Of a stretch of 64,000 nucleotides of DNA, positions 48,501 through 60,578 are shown piece by piece. The position numbers and the translations under genes are program-made. The notes under the pieces are model-generated. The model ran no database searches. It had not been told where the DNA came from and saw only the letters and a program-made list of their open reading frames with translations. How positions within the stretch are numbered: position 1 is the first letter of the stretch; each line of letters opens with the position of its first letter. The stretch lies in contig NC_033632.1 in assembly GCF_001540865.1 (NCBI RefSeq), forward strand, positions 2,922,727 through 2,986,726, in the 5' to 3' direction. Source of the stretch: Ananas comosus. Its lineage: Eukaryota > Streptophyta > Magnoliopsida > Poales > Bromeliaceae.

Positions 48501-51298
48501 AGTAACAGGGCCATAAGTATTGTATTTCTGTTCTTTTATCCACAAAAATATACTGAAATGTGCAATAGTTGAACACATCAAGAAAGAAATAACCAGCTAT
48601 TAAACTTGTATTATCGCAGAACGAACTACCGACAGAAACTACAATTGCTCAATGTGTTAAGAAAAAAAAAAAATCGAGCAAAGGCTAAGGACTTTTAACA
48701 TTACTTTCTTTTTACTTCTATAATAGAGCAAGAGTATCACAGGAGATCAAAAGAAATGAAGCTTTTCTCCGCATTATATTCATAAATTAAGTAGCATGAG
48801 AAACACAGATAAAATCATAAAATTACACACCTTGTTCTGCTGCAGCACTTACATATACTTATTGCTTAAAAGCTAATCGTAGGCGTAACGTATTGGATAA
48901 ATTCAAAACCAATAAGAAACTATGTAAGAAGTGATTGTATCATTGACAGAGATTGTGATGGAAATTGAGATGAATGGATTAGCTTACAGATGGTATCTTG
49001 ATTTCCTGGACAAAAGCTGTAGAGATTTCCGCATGGCCGATGATGAACTCGACTGCGTTAGCACCTGCATTACATTTAATAGCGGTTTAATTCAATACAA
49101 TTACTAATGATTATAGTGTGTGCTCAACTAAGCTCTATGTCCAAGGCTAGTTAGGAAAAGAAAAAAGAAATTAACTCCATGAACAATATTTGGCATCGGT
49201 AAATTTCTAACAATGGTAAGTCAATGTCTCATTAATTGCTTACTTTTGCATTAGTATAAGAATAACCATCAAAATGTCAAAAAAAAAAAGGATTCAAATT
49301 ACAGCAAAAAAGGAAAAATAAAAAAAAGGTTTCTCATCTTGTAGAAAGAGTGAAAGCCACACACATACCAAGGGTATCATACAAAGGAACATAGACAATT
49401 CCTTGGCTGGTACAAGCCTGTGGAATATACAGAACAAAACTAAAATGTTATTTTCTTAGGGAAAAACAAACATTATATGGTACACAAAATAACACAGTTA
49501 GTGTTTGTAGTGTCACATGACATGATCTCCTTAGAAGTTTTATATTCACCTAGAAAAATTGTTGGCATGTAGGACTAAGAAATATTAATCACATTTCTCT
49601 CTCCTCCTACACCAACTATAGATTATGTTGATCAACCAGTATAATTAATAGTCCCATATGCAATAGGAAGAATTAATACTACACTGTGTATTATGTGCGA
49701 AGATCTCTACCTATCAGTATAATCTTTTGGATCGATTTGAGACCCCAACACCATATCAGAGTCATTATTTTTGATAAGTTACTATTGATAGTAGATAAAT
49801 AATATTTACTATATGTTTTCTATTCATTCGGTGCATAAGATTACTATTTGGTGGTGGTAATACTATTATATATCTAATAGGTAAAAAGTTAATAACAAAT
49901 TCTATTCATTTACTATGAATAATAAACTAACTATTATGTATTATACAAATATATATATTCTAACTTCTAGCCTTTTTTTATTTTTCTTTTTATAGAAGCT
50001 GATATTCACACATCTAATATTTGACAAAGGCATTGCTAATATTTTGTAAGGGACAAAATAGTCATTTTAGTAAGAATTTCATCAGTTTCTATCAAAATAA
50101 TTATAAAATTTAGAAAAAAAAAGAAAAAAAGAAAAGATTCACCTCCATTGCAATCACCCACTCTGGACAATTAGAACCATATATTCCACAGCGATCTCCC
50201 TTCAAAAATTACACATCTCATTAATTATTGTTATTTTTGTATAATATTATTCAACAATTCATTAATTTGAAGCCTTAATTAACACTCGAAATGCTTAATT
50301 TTGCTTACCGGGTTGATGCCACAACTTCGCATGCAGGATCCAATTTTCATAACTTTATGATACACTTCCTCATACGTTTGCCACACATAAGTACCAACCT
50401 AATACATAACATTATTACATGCTAATTAGTAACCATTGCACTTTATTTTTATTTTGATTTTTTCTACAATGAAAAGGAGGAAAAAAAAAAGGGGGTAACA
50501 TTAAAAAAATTGCATCAATTTTTGCCTTACATTTGTCTCTAACTCAAATAAGTTCAAAGTTTGAGATGATTTTAAATTTACATATGGTATTAGCTAAATC
50601 GTTAAGTAAAATTTGTCGTTTGTTGACTCATTTTAGTGAAGTAACTAAATTCAACAATTATCCCATATTTTTGGACCTATAAAACACGTACGCTACAAAA
50701 TGCGTAGTAAAAAATGGTATAAATTTTAATGTAATGGAATAATTAAAAAACTGCCTAAAGTATAGGAAGAATCTTTATAATTCACCCTTTTTCTTTTTCT
50801 TTTTTTTTTCTCAACATATTATAAACAAAGTTTTTATGAGTATCCACACAAATAACAACTTTGATCATCCAATTTATATATTAACTAAAATAAAATAATC
50901 TGAATTGAACTATAGTTAACAATTTTTTTAAAAAAGCCACTGATTTTAATTACCTTGCCATTAACAACTTGCCTGTGACCAAGCATTTGGTTCTCTGGGT
51001 ATCTCTTAACTGCTCCACTGATTCATCAAAAGAAATAAAAAAAAAAGGTTAAAAAATCAGTAAAAAGTAACAAAAATTGATGAAACATATAATTAAACCA
51101 AGCAATTTAAAATGCCACAACTAGCTATGTGATTTGAACACAACACAACCTAAAGAAATCCCATGGAGACTCAATCCCTTTGGGCATTTCTAGGAGACCA
51201 TTTTTCGCGTAAATGCTCCGATAAACCGGCCCGGCCGAGGGGCGGTTTCCGACCGCCGGCGTCGGCTCCTCCACCTTCACTGTGTACATTGTCTCCAT
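45555..51298 (-). CDS. LACS: Long-chain acyl-CoA synthetase (LACS family, 686 aa)
   Basis: The enzyme activates fatty acids to acyl-CoA with ATP via an acyl-adenylate, for lipid, cutin and wax synthesis; plant relatives sit at the ER. Eighteen exons: 51150-51298, 50954-51017, 50309-50398, 50143-50199, 49369-49417, 48988-49064, 48446-48485, 48263-48357, 47991-48155, 47733-47843, 47535-47622, 47380-47446, 47166-47241, 46949-47066, 46447-46695, 46164-46303, 45699-46070 and 45555-45608 (2061 nt, phases consistent). The AMP-binding P-loop [11 protein letters not shown] is at 227-237, [11 protein letters not shown] follows, then GYGLTES near 414-420, DGWFHTGDIGEW, and the LACS linker [17 protein letters not shown]. 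The C terminus runs [21 protein letters not shown] see no N-terminal peroxisomal PTS2 and no C-terminal PTS1 (it ends TAC), so a cytosolic/ER form, LACS4/5-like, is likely but not proven. All catalytic motifs look intact. A second possible ATG three codons downstream would remove only MET. Confidence 0.95.
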
Positions 51299-51427
51299 GC
51301 AAATAATTTTCCTATAATTTCTTTTTATCTCTTTTTTTTTCCTTTGTGATTTTCTCTCCAAGTGGTGCTATAGTGTGTTGCAAAGGAGAACATGTTGAGT
51401 GATGTGTTTTGGCAAATTTAAGTGTTT

Positions 51428-51470
<43 letters not shown>

Positions 51471-53218
51471 GGTGTGGGAATGGAGGCAAATTTAACATGG
51501 TGGGGTTGAGTGGGTCAGGTTTTATTTTAGTCCTTAAACTTTCAAGTTCGACTTAAACTCTTAAACAAGTTTCATTTTTGCTATTCTGTACGTATATTTG
51601 CTATTAAAGAACAAATTATTGGCCGCACCGCACTCCGTGCGTTTGCAGATTTGTATACCATCCACTCATCGATCCTTTATTACTTCTCAATTTATAAATT
51701 CATGGCGTACGAATATACAGATGAATTAGGTGCATGTAACAACTTAATGTTACGAAAAGTTTAGGATATTGAATATTGAATTTAGAAATTTGAAAGGCAA
51801 AATAGAATTTGAGTTGAAGTTCAGGGACTGAGAAGTGCAATTTACCCGGGAAAAAGGTGTATAAATTCCCAACTAACTTTTGGCGGCATTTATGTAATTT
51901 TTCTTTTTCATTCAGCCTTTACAGCAGTTGGTGGTGGTTGCATTTATTCTTTTCCAGCAATTCAATTTTAGCTTATCCATTTCCAGGGCTGTAAATTGAG
52001 CTAGTCATTAATAATTAAATGCAAAATCACAAAAATATATATATATTTTTTCGTACAGCTTAAATTCTTTTAAAATAACCTGTTGCCGATGTGGAACGGT
52101 TATTCAGAAATGTTATTAGGTTAAGGACCGCTAGTTGGTTAGTGACGTCAACATGACGACATAAATATTTATTTATTATTTTTAATTTTATTTTATATAT
52201 ATTATTTTGGTGTATTACTTAATTATAAAATATTAATTTTTGGACCAAATTAAGTAGATACAAGTTTCAAGTTTTACTTTTTATAACACTAATATATACT
52301 AATGGAATATAAAATCAGCTAAGTTGAGTTTAAGTCGTTGAATTTTAATATAATTTAATTAAAAAATTTGACCGATTTGATCAAAATCGGACCGGTTGTC
52401 GGTTTGATGGTTTAATGCCGGTTCGAACAGTTCAAAATAGTTTCTGACTTATCCATTTTAAAGGGTTGAATATATCCGCTTTATAGAATTAGTCAGAGTC
52501 GGATCGGTCGAACTGACCAATTAGACCTGATTTTTAAATCGATCATTGCCCGTTGTTTCACGTGATATTTATCTGGTTCGAGTATTGGCTTGACTCAATT
52601 GGTTCATTTAATAATAAACAAGTTGAGCTTGATCATAGCTTGTTCGTGTTTGGCTCGACTGAGCCCAAATACATTACACGTAAAAAATATTTGAAACTCC
52701 TTAAGAATAATAATTTTTGTAATATCTTTTCTAAGATAAGTTCTAAAACAATCCGGTCGTGAAAGAGTGCTCCCCCAATACTTTGAGGAGCAACTTGAGT
52801 TCGACTCGAAACGAAATGAGTTGGCTCGAGCTAAGCTCAACTGAGCTAGCTTGCTTGTGTCTCGACTTAAAATGATATGAGTTTACTCGATCTCGACTCG
52901 ATCAAATTTAGCCCGCCCGCTCTTGTTCAGCTCATTTACACTTTTTGTAACATGACCATTGCTAACCGTTGAGATGCAAAAAAAAAAAAAAAAAAAAAAA
53001 AAACTCTTTAGAGCCTATAATTAATTTCTGGGGTTTAGCCTTATTAATTTGTTTCAACACATTTCCCAAACAAATGAACCCTCCAAAAATTGCATTGGTC
53101 TCTTATTCAACCAATTCAAACGTGTAACTTAGCCTCTTTCTCCAAAAAACAAAAAAAATAAAAAATAAAAGGAAAAAAAGTTTAGATAGTTTAGTGATCA
53201 TATATATGTGATCGATCA
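51299..53218. other. Intergenic: LACS promoter side, AT-rich, no gene seen
   Basis: The part next to 51298 should be LACS 5'UTR and promoter, with a GA microsatellite at about 51430-51468. From 51500 to 53200 there is AT-rich sequence, a GAGCTCG-rich stretch near 52620-52930 that looks like decayed repeat, and a poly-A run at about 52979-53003. No coding region could be supported. Confidence 0.6.
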
Positions 53219-53800
53219 TCACCCTGCAGGGATTGGTACATGCACTTTAGGCAATCTCAAACTAAGCTTGAATTGATACACGGCGTCGCTGTGCGCGGGC
53301 CAGCCACCGACGGGCACAACAACTGCGGTGCCGTGGGCGAAGGTGAACGACTTTGTCCCCCCCACCACTCTCAGCCCCTCTCCGGCACCCTCGTCGGCCT
53401 CCAAGCTGAGACTTCCACGACACTCTGGTGATATGTCCAACTCCAAGTGTAAGATATTAAAAGCCGCGAGTGTCGAGCCGTCCGTGGAGAGGAGGAACCC
53501 CCGAACTCTTCCGACAACACGCGATATGCTCTCAGGGCCCGCCGTGAGATCACGACGGAAGACGAACGCTGTGCTATTTGCCTGTAGGCTCCCTCCCTGC
53601 AACAGCAGGTCGGGGTCGGTCAAAATGGGGTGGTTGAACGAAAACTGAGTAGTCCTACTAACATAAAGGGAAAGTGATAAAGCGGATAATTGGTCGCGAT
53701 CGTGCCACGGCTTAGAGGGAAGGGGCGAGATGGTGGCGAGGAGGATGACGACGAGCACGGCAGCTGCGACGGCGATGAAGAATATAACCTTGGCTAGCAT
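53219..53800 (-). CDS. Dirigent-like protein with N-terminal membrane anchor or signal (193 aa, single exon)
   Basis: Dirigent proteins are beta-barrels that steer coupling of phenoxy radicals in lignan and lignin chemistry, usually secreted. Here residues about 4-25 form one hydrophobic helix (VIFFIAVAAAVLVVILLATI), a signal peptide or anchor. The barrel part shows DLTAGPESISRVVGRVRGF, similar to the dirigent pattern PLTxGPExxSxxVGRAQG, then the AAFNILHLELDIS segment, and RVVGGTKSFTFAHGTAVV, which fits the signature VVGGTGxFxxARGxA. Two signature positions are changed (Gly to Lys, Arg to His), so it is a divergent member. A single exon and about 190 residues fit the family. The substrate is unknown. 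The N terminus MLAKVIFF leaves no cytoplasmic tail to speak of. Confidence 0.7.
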   Translation of the reverse strand: MLAKVIFFIAVAAAVLVVILLATISPLPSKPWHDRDQLSALSLSLYVSRTTQFSFNHPILTDPDLLLQGGSLQANSTAFVFRRDLTAGPESISRVVGRVRGFLLSTDGSTLAAFNILHLELDISPECRGSLSLEADEGAGEGLRVVGGTKSFTFAHGTAVVVPVGGWPAHSDAVYQFKLSLRLPKVHVPIPAG

Positions 53801-55869
53801 ATTGTGGCCTTATACATTGCTAGGCCGAATAGCATGAGAATGAGAAGAATTTTCTCTTTTTTTTTACATAAATACTAATTAATATGATGATAAATATGGT
53901 AAAGAATATTTGGTCACGCTCGTTGCACTTGCTCCAATATTGATGCACCACTTCATAATAACCAAACCACTATTATCTTTAGCTGTGCGAGCACATGGTT
54001 TCCAATCAAAGGGATGCTAATTATTAATGCTTGTAGTACAAGAGTAGGTGCATGAGGTGTCTCCCAACACCAACAGCTGGAGCAGTTTATTTGCTTATCA
54101 GAGCTAGTTTCGCCTTACCGTAACATGCACGATTATTCAGTGAATTATTATTAGAAAAAGTACTCTACTGAAATTGTTTCAGGCTTATTTTCTCGACTTA
54201 AGTATAGATAAAAATTAGACCAAATGGATAGAAAAAATAATATTATTTTATACTGCCTTAAGCATTAACTCGTATGGTATCAGCATAAAAGATCTCGAGT
54301 TTAAATTTTACTAAATTTTTATAAGTATAAATAATTGACCGTCGTTCTTCCGTTGCTTTTGTTTTTTCCTCTTTTCTCTCATTTTCTTTTCATAGCATTC
54401 GAAACTGAGTTGACGATCCTAAACAAACTTTTCCACTCCATCCATGCTTTACCTAATTAATCTAAAATTATGCTCCAATTAGCTAGATATATTATTGGAA
54501 ATGAAATACATGGATAAAACAAAAGCTTCTTTCTTTCTTTTTTTTTTTAAACTTTGGGCTCGGTTGTACCGTTGCTGCCACAATGCAGCTGGTCCAAGTT
54601 TTTGTGAAATGAGCCTTGACCACTTTGTGTGGCCCAAAATTTACTCCTCGTGGCCCACATGACGCGCGATTCAAATTCAAATACAAAATTCAAATTTTTA
54701 TTTGAATTAAATATATGCATATGTCTCCCACTTGTCCCTCCTATTTTTCACTCAAATTCTTCAACTCCCAGAAGAAACTATATGTCTTACACTTTATTTT
54801 CTCAGCTTGTTGTTCGCGAACCAGTCCGTGTTCAACTTGAAATGGGTTTGAGGTCGACCATTCGTTTAATAAACTAATTTATTATTCGCGAGTCAATTCA
54901 TGCTTGACTCGTTTATTAACGGGCTAAAAGCGAGCTAGCTTTTTCAGTTCGATATTTTAACGAGCTCGCATAAGTTGGGTCTTTCAGCTTGATATTTTAG
55001 TTCAATATATTAATGAGCTAGCACAAGTTGGCTTTTTTAACTTGATATTTTAATAGAGTCCTGTCGAATACGACTGCCCCAGCTCGCACATGCTTGGCTT
55101 GTTGACCGTGGTAGTTTCAGCTATATTGTTTCTACGTCTATTAAATGACTCACCCATTTTAACTGGTTAAGCACTATAAATACTTAAGTAAATGAATAAT
55201 TACTTGTGTAGCCTCGTTATTAAAAATATCTTTCCTGTTAATACACGTTTAGTCATCTCAGATTAAATCTGAGTTAAATTTTTACTTTTGTTAGATGTCT
55301 CATTTAAAGAGTAAATAAGAAAAATTAGTGACGATAAATGTGTATATTTAAAAAGATCAATTGATAATTTTATATTGATAATGATTGTCCTTAATAGTTT
55401 ACTAAAACTTTGAAATCTTAAAAAGTATTTTTAATATTAATCTTTTAAATGAGTAAATAAAAAAATATGAAAATTTTCAAAGATATATGAGCAATTGTTC
55501 CTAAAGTAAAAAGTAGGACGGCTACTGCACCATACGTTTCGTCCTTGGCAATGTCAAACACTGGGCCACTTAAATTAGCCCAAGTGGCCCTCAACTGCAT
55601 CAAAGTGGTTTATTTTTTATTTTTTATTTTTTAAATTTTTGTCCCCTCGAAAAAAAAGAGAAAAGGCTCAATCCTCTAGGCTAATAAGAACCCACCAAGT
55701 AACCTAATAATAAAGAGCTGGGCTCGGTCCGGGTCGGGTCTAAGTCGCCGCGCGCGGTCGAAACAAATCCGAACCACCGGTCATACTCGGCCTGGCCCAC
55801 TCGACCGAACCCAACAACACGCAATTTGACCAGACCCGATTCGGAAATTGGCTCGCCGACACTATATCA
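53801..55869. other. Intergenic, AT-rich, no gene seen
   Basis: Upstream flank of the dirigent-like gene and distal promoter of the hAT-derived gene. A stretch near 54860-55090 repeats GAGCTCG/AGCTAG-type motifs, similar in flavour to 52620-52930. Nothing else can be assigned. Confidence 0.55.
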
Positions 55870-56053
55870 AGCCCATTGGGCTCCCCAGCCCATCCCCAAA
55901 CGAAACCCTCGCCTCCTCTCTCCCGCACCCCCCGACCTCCTCCCCCTCCTCTTCCCCCATCTAGGGTTAGGGTTTCCGACGGAGGCTCCGACCCCTCTCG
56001 ATCTCTGCGGGATCTCTTTCTCCCTCTCCGTTGAGTTCGAGCGCATAACCCTG
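55870..56053 (+). other. Probable noncoding 5'UTR exon of the hAT-derived gene
   Basis: A CT- and C-rich block with CTAGGGTTAGGGTTTCC (telo-box type) ends at CCCTG followed by GTAAGAAG at 56054, a strong donor. The next coding sequence on this strand begins at 58494, and acceptors are available at 58380 (CTCTAG) or 58392 (TGCTAG). The left limit is a guess. Confidence 0.55.
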
Positions 56054-58493
56054 GTAAGAAGAACCCTCTCCGATCCCTCTCCTCCTTCCTTTTCTCAAAA
56101 ATTTAGGGTTTTTCTCTCCCAGATCTACTGCAAATCGGAGTTTTTGTAGTTTTTAGGGTTCTGTGTGTATTTGTGTATGTGTGTGTTGGAGATCTGCTGA
56201 GATCTACTAAAAAACGGGTGATTTGGGAGAAAGAAGAGATCCGGTGTAGAACGTAAGCCCAATTTCTTTGTTTTTTTGTTTTTTTTCCCCTTTTTTGGGT
56301 AGCCATGGGCTGTGGAGTTGTGGAAATTGGAAGAGATTCGGGGACTAATTTGTAAACTTCCGCTCGATCGAGAAATTTGGGGAAAATTAGGGCATCTAAT
56401 TGGGCCTATTTGGGCCGCATATGCGTAGAATGCCCTAGAAGCCCATTAGATCGGTTTTACAGGGCGTTTTAGCGTCCCATTACCCACGTTATGATTGTTT
56501 TGTAGGCGATATTATGGGCCCAATGGGCCTTGGGCTTTGAAATTTCCCGTTGTAGGGTAAAAAAAAATCTATGGACCTCCCTGCATTATGTGTAACTTTG
56601 CATGCAATTACTATTACTTTTTAGGGTTAATTTCATACAAGTTCTTGCAAACATAGTGAATGACAAATATATCCCTATAAAGTTCAATTTTTATATGTTG
56701 TTCCCGCAAAAGTCTTCATGGTTTTAAATATGTTTCTGCCGTTAGAATCCGTTAAAAAAGTTTAGTTAACCATAGTTTAAATACCTAACTTTGGTTAGTT
56801 TTTGACATTTTTACCCCTCTTATATTATACTATTATGGTTTTTGGAGGGTCATATTTGTGATGACAAAATTGAAAATATAAATAATTCTCTAACGGTAAC
56901 GAACCAGAGGAACATATTTAAAATTTTAGAATTTTTATAGGGATAACATATGAAAGTTAAACTTTATATGGATATATTTGCCATTCACTATATTTGCAGG
57001 GACCTGTATGAAATTAACCCTACTTTTTATTAGCACCGATTGAAACTTTTGAAATGTGGAAAGTTTAGAAAATATATATTTCATGAACTTTGTCCGACTG
57101 TTGTTGCATTTCATTTAATCCTACTCCAATAATTTTGAATTAAATGGATTGAGAATTTATATGTCATCTTGGATAATATTCTATCGAGAACTTTAGTATA
57201 TAACTAGTATTGATGCTTTCGATGGTGAAGTTATTATTAAGGAATGTGAAATGACTGTTCATCTTCAAAAGCTTAAGCTATGTCAGAGAATGGTGTTTTA
57301 ATATTTTATATTCAATACACTCCGTCGTGTCTAGGCTCGAAATATTTTGAGAGGGCGAAAATGTGGACTTGACATAAATAGGAGGAAATTAAATGAGAAC
57401 TAGGGGCTTTTTGGAATTCAAACTCCGGACTTAGCGCTCTGATGCCATAGTAAAGAATGTGAAGTTAGACGTGATGCGACATTATTATAGGGCGAAGATG
57501 TGGACGTGAATTAAATGGGAGGAAATTAAATGAGACTAAGGGCTTGGCAGGATTCAAACTTAGGACCCCCACCTTCGATACCATATTAAGGAATGTGCAA
57601 CAACCGTTTACCTCCAAAAGAATAAGCTACTAGAAAATGGTATTTTAATATTTAATAGTTATTGCTTTTGTGCATCTTCAGATGGTCGATTTCTTATCAG
57701 AGTGGATATGAAGAACTAAAATGCCGAAACACTTCTTATGTGGCATTAAGATACTAGTATATTGTTTTCCCCTTTGATGACTCTATTTGAGAGGAAATCA
57801 TCCAACATATTGCGATTTAGGCAACTTATATTGCTTTATCGGAATTGAGTATATAGAATTTTGAGTGCAAAGTGTGAAATATATGGCTCTATTTGTTAGG
57901 GTGACACTTGGACAGTAGTTACTCCTTTTAAGTTAATTCTGCTGATATGTAGAAAAGGGTGTGTGCTGAGGCGTGCAGGTGTGCCGTGTCATTTCGGAGG
58001 CACACCAGTCAACAGCATGGCAATCCTTGATCACACTATTTGATCAACTGTTCTGTTTTATGCATAGCATGTTCTTTGTAATTTAGGAAAAGTTAGGAGT
58101 TATATTGAAATCAATAGAACTCTATAGAAAATACACAGCTTACCTTTGTTAATTTGGAGGAATGGTAATTCCAAAGCTAAATTGGTTGCGCAGGATTTGC
58201 TGGTTTTGACATTTATTTTGGATGTGCAACTAGTTATGAATGAAGGATGTGAATGCATGGGCATTCTAGTTTTTTTTTTTTTCACGAAGATTTCTATTTT
58301 ATGAAGTTTTTTCCCCACAAGGAACATTGTTCTCATGGGAACCTTTTACATGGTTTTAGTTTTTCTACATGCATCTCTAGGTTTATTGCTAGATCATACC
58401 AAAGGTGGAGTGATTTGTGGGAGAACAGAAGACTCTTGAATCAAGAATCCCGGGAAACTTGATAGTAAAACACATAAACTGTTTAGACACAGC
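56054..58493 (+). other. 5'UTR intron and leader of the hAT-derived gene
   Basis: About 2.3 kb of noncoding DNA between the proposed leader exon and the ATG. It contains the MITE at 56623-57021 and a diverged duplication at about 57340-57600, in which two copies of a block with GGAGGAAATTAAATGAGA, followed by ATTCAAAC, lie in tandem. No other gene is visible. Confidence 0.55.
56623..57021. mobile_element. MITE with long terminal inverted repeats and 7-bp target duplication (about 399 bp)
   Basis: The ends AGGGTTAATTTCATACA and TGTATGAAATTAACCCT are inverted copies, and similarity continues inward for about 50 bp (ATAGTGAATG and CATTCACTAT). ACTTTTT flanks both sides (56616-56622 and 57022-57028). 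The superfamily is uncertain: hAT and Mutator types usually give 8 or 9 bp. Confidence 0.8.
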
Positions 58494-60578
58494 ATGGCAG
58501 AAGCCAGTGACACTGAACTAGTTAGTAATGAAGAAGTGACCACAACACCGACAGGCAGGCGCAGGAGGAAGAAGTCGATTGTCTGGGAGCACTTCACCAT
58601 TGAGGCCGTGGCGGGGGGTTGCACACGGGCCTGCTGCAAACTCTGCAAGCAAACATTCGCATACAGCTCTGGTTCGAAAATTGCAGGCACTAGCCATCTT
58701 AAAAGACACATCACATTGGGCTCCTGCCCCAAAATCAAAGATCAAGAAAGGAAGCACCTGGCACTCACTTCAGGTACAAAAACTGATGGAGACATGTCAG
58801 ACCCACCACCCAAGAGGCGGTACAGAATATCTGGCTTTGCTAATGCCTCATTTGATCATGACCGCTCAATCAGGGAACTTGCAAAGATGATCATCGTGCA
58901 CGACTACCCGCTTCACATTGTCGAACACCCTGGTTTCCTTTCTTTTATCGAAAGCCTACAACCACGGTTAAAAATGGTAGATGTTAATGCAATTGAAGGA
59001 GAAGTTCTAGCCGTTTATCAGTCGGAGAAACAGAATCTGATGCAAGTCCTAGGCACTATACCAGGTAGGATCAGCCTCACTATAGGCCTGTGGACTACAA
59101 GCCAAACTCTTGGCTACGTCTCGCTGGCAGGGCAGTTCATCGATAATGATTGGAAGTTGCACAGAAGGATGCTCAATTTCTTGATGGTGTCTTCTCCGCA
59201 TTCAGAAAATGCACTCAGTGAAGCCATTGGGTTTAGCCTTTCAGATTGGAATTTGAAGACCAAGTTATTCACCATCACCTTAGACAATAACTGCTCGTCA
59301 CACGATATCTACAGTGCAAATCTCAGAGATCATCTCTCTAACAAGAATGCGCTTACCCTCAAAGGTCAGTTGTTTGTGGTGCGATGCTATGGCCATATTT
59401 TGAACGTAGTTGCTCAGGATATAATTGCATCAATTCATGGTATCATATACAATATACGAGAAAGCGTGAAATTCGTAAAAGCCTCTCCGGCACGAGAAGA
59501 GAGATTTGCAGAGGTAGCCTTGCACCTTGAAATCCCAAGCACGAAGACCCTTTCCCTTGATGTAACTACGCAGTGGAACACAACTTACCTCATGCTGCTT
59601 GCTGCTTTGGAATACAAACAAGCATTCACTGTCTTGGAAACTTGTGACGATCACTACAACGAAGCACCATCATCCGATGACTGGAAGAAGGTGGAGACTG
59701 TTTGCATATTCTTGAAGCTTTTATATGACTCTGCAAATGTCATCATTTCAACACCAGAGCCAACATCAAATATATTCTTCCACGAAGTGTGGAAAATTCT
59801 CCTAGAGCTGAGTAATGCGATATCGAGCGAAGATGCTGTGGTAAGTGGGATTGCTAAAGAGATGCACGAGAAGTTTGACAAATATTGGAAAGACTGCAAC
59901 CTTGTATTGGCAATCGCGGTGGTTATGGACCCACGTTTCAAGATGAGGCTTGTGGAGTTCAGTTTCTCCAAAATATATGGTGCGGACTCAGCTAGGTATG
60001 TCAAGTTGGTTGATGATAGTATTCATGAGCTTTATCAAGAATATGTTGCCCAGCCACTTCCATTAACCCCAGCTTATGTCGAACAAGGGGAAATGAATAA
60101 CATTAATGTCACCGAGAATAATGCCACTGAGAGTAATGCCACCGAGAATAATGATAATAATAATAATAATCAGCCAACAACCCCAATTCCTACTGGGGAC
60201 GGGCTTCTAGATTTTGATCTCTATCTCTCAGAGATGGCCATAAACCAACCGACCAAGTCCGAGTTAGAACAGTATCTGGAAGAGTCCCTCCTACCGCGGA
60301 TCCAAGAGTTTGATATTCTGAACTGGTGGAAGCTCAATACTATCAAGTATCCGACACTGTCAAAGATGGCTCGGGATGTGTTGGCTATTCCGATCTCCAT
60401 GGCGAGCACGAGCTCCTCCATATTTGGCACCGGAGCGGGTAACCGAGTGCTCGACGAGTACCGGAGCTTGTTGCGGCCTGAGACGGTGCAGGCGCTTTTC
60501 TGTGCGAAGGATTGGCTTCAGTACTTGCCCACCGGAGTGGAGCCACCGTCGTCGGCCGTCGTCAAAATGGAGATCTAG
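58494..60578 (+). CDS. Domesticated hAT transposase, zinc finger BED domain DAYSLEEPER/RICESLEEPER-like (694 aa)
   Basis: Plant SLEEPER proteins derive from hAT transposases and act as DNA-binding developmental regulators in the nucleus. The single coding exon encodes a basic patch (GRRRRKK, 21-27), a BED zinc finger with Cys48, Cys51, His68 and His72, the RNase-H-like core with QFIDNDWKLHRRMLNF and Asp264 in ITLDNN, an Asn-rich insert (about 537-562), and the C-terminal hAT dimerisation region (SELEQYLEE, WWKLNTIKYPTLSKMARDVL). The first catalytic Asp, expected in the LTxDxWT motif, is Gly198 (LTIGLWTT), and the third acidic residue, expected in a SESxFS-type motif, is missing (MASTSSSIF). 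With no terminal inverted repeats seen around it, a 5'UTR intron and an intact long frame, the protein looks like a retained host gene that cannot cut DNA. Start: first ATG after the proposed intron acceptor. Confidence 0.95.
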   Translation: MAEASDTELVSNEEVTTTPTGRRRRKKSIVWEHFTIEAVAGGCTRACCKLCKQTFAYSSGSKIAGTSHLKRHITLGSCPKIKDQERKHLALTSGTKTDGDMSDPPPKRRYRISGFANASFDHDRSIRELAKMIIVHDYPLHIVEHPGFLSFIESLQPRLKMVDVNAIEGEVLAVYQSEKQNLMQVLGTIPGRISLTIGLWTTSQTLGYVSLAGQFIDNDWKLHRRMLNFLMVSSPHSENALSEAIGFSLSDWNLKTKLFTITLDNNCSSHDIYSANLRDHLSNKNALTLKGQLFVVRCYGHILNVVAQDIIASIHGIIYNIRESVKFVKASPAREERFAEVALHLEIPSTKTLSLDVTTQWNTTYLMLLAALEYKQAFTVLETCDDHYNEAPSSDDWKKVETVCIFLKLLYDSANVIISTPEPTSNIFFHEVWKILLELSNAISSEDAVVSGIAKEMHEKFDKYWKDCNLVLAIAVVMDPRFKMRLVEFSFSKIYGADSARYVKLVDDSIHELYQEYVAQPLPLTPAYVEQGEMNNINVTENNATESNATENNDNNNNNQPTTPIPTGDGLLDFDLYLSEMAINQPTKSELEQYLEESLLPRIQEFDILNWWKLNTIKYPTLSKMARDVLAIPISMASTSSSIFGTGAGNRVLDEYRSLLRPETVQALFCAKDWLQYLPTGVEPPSSAVVKMEI

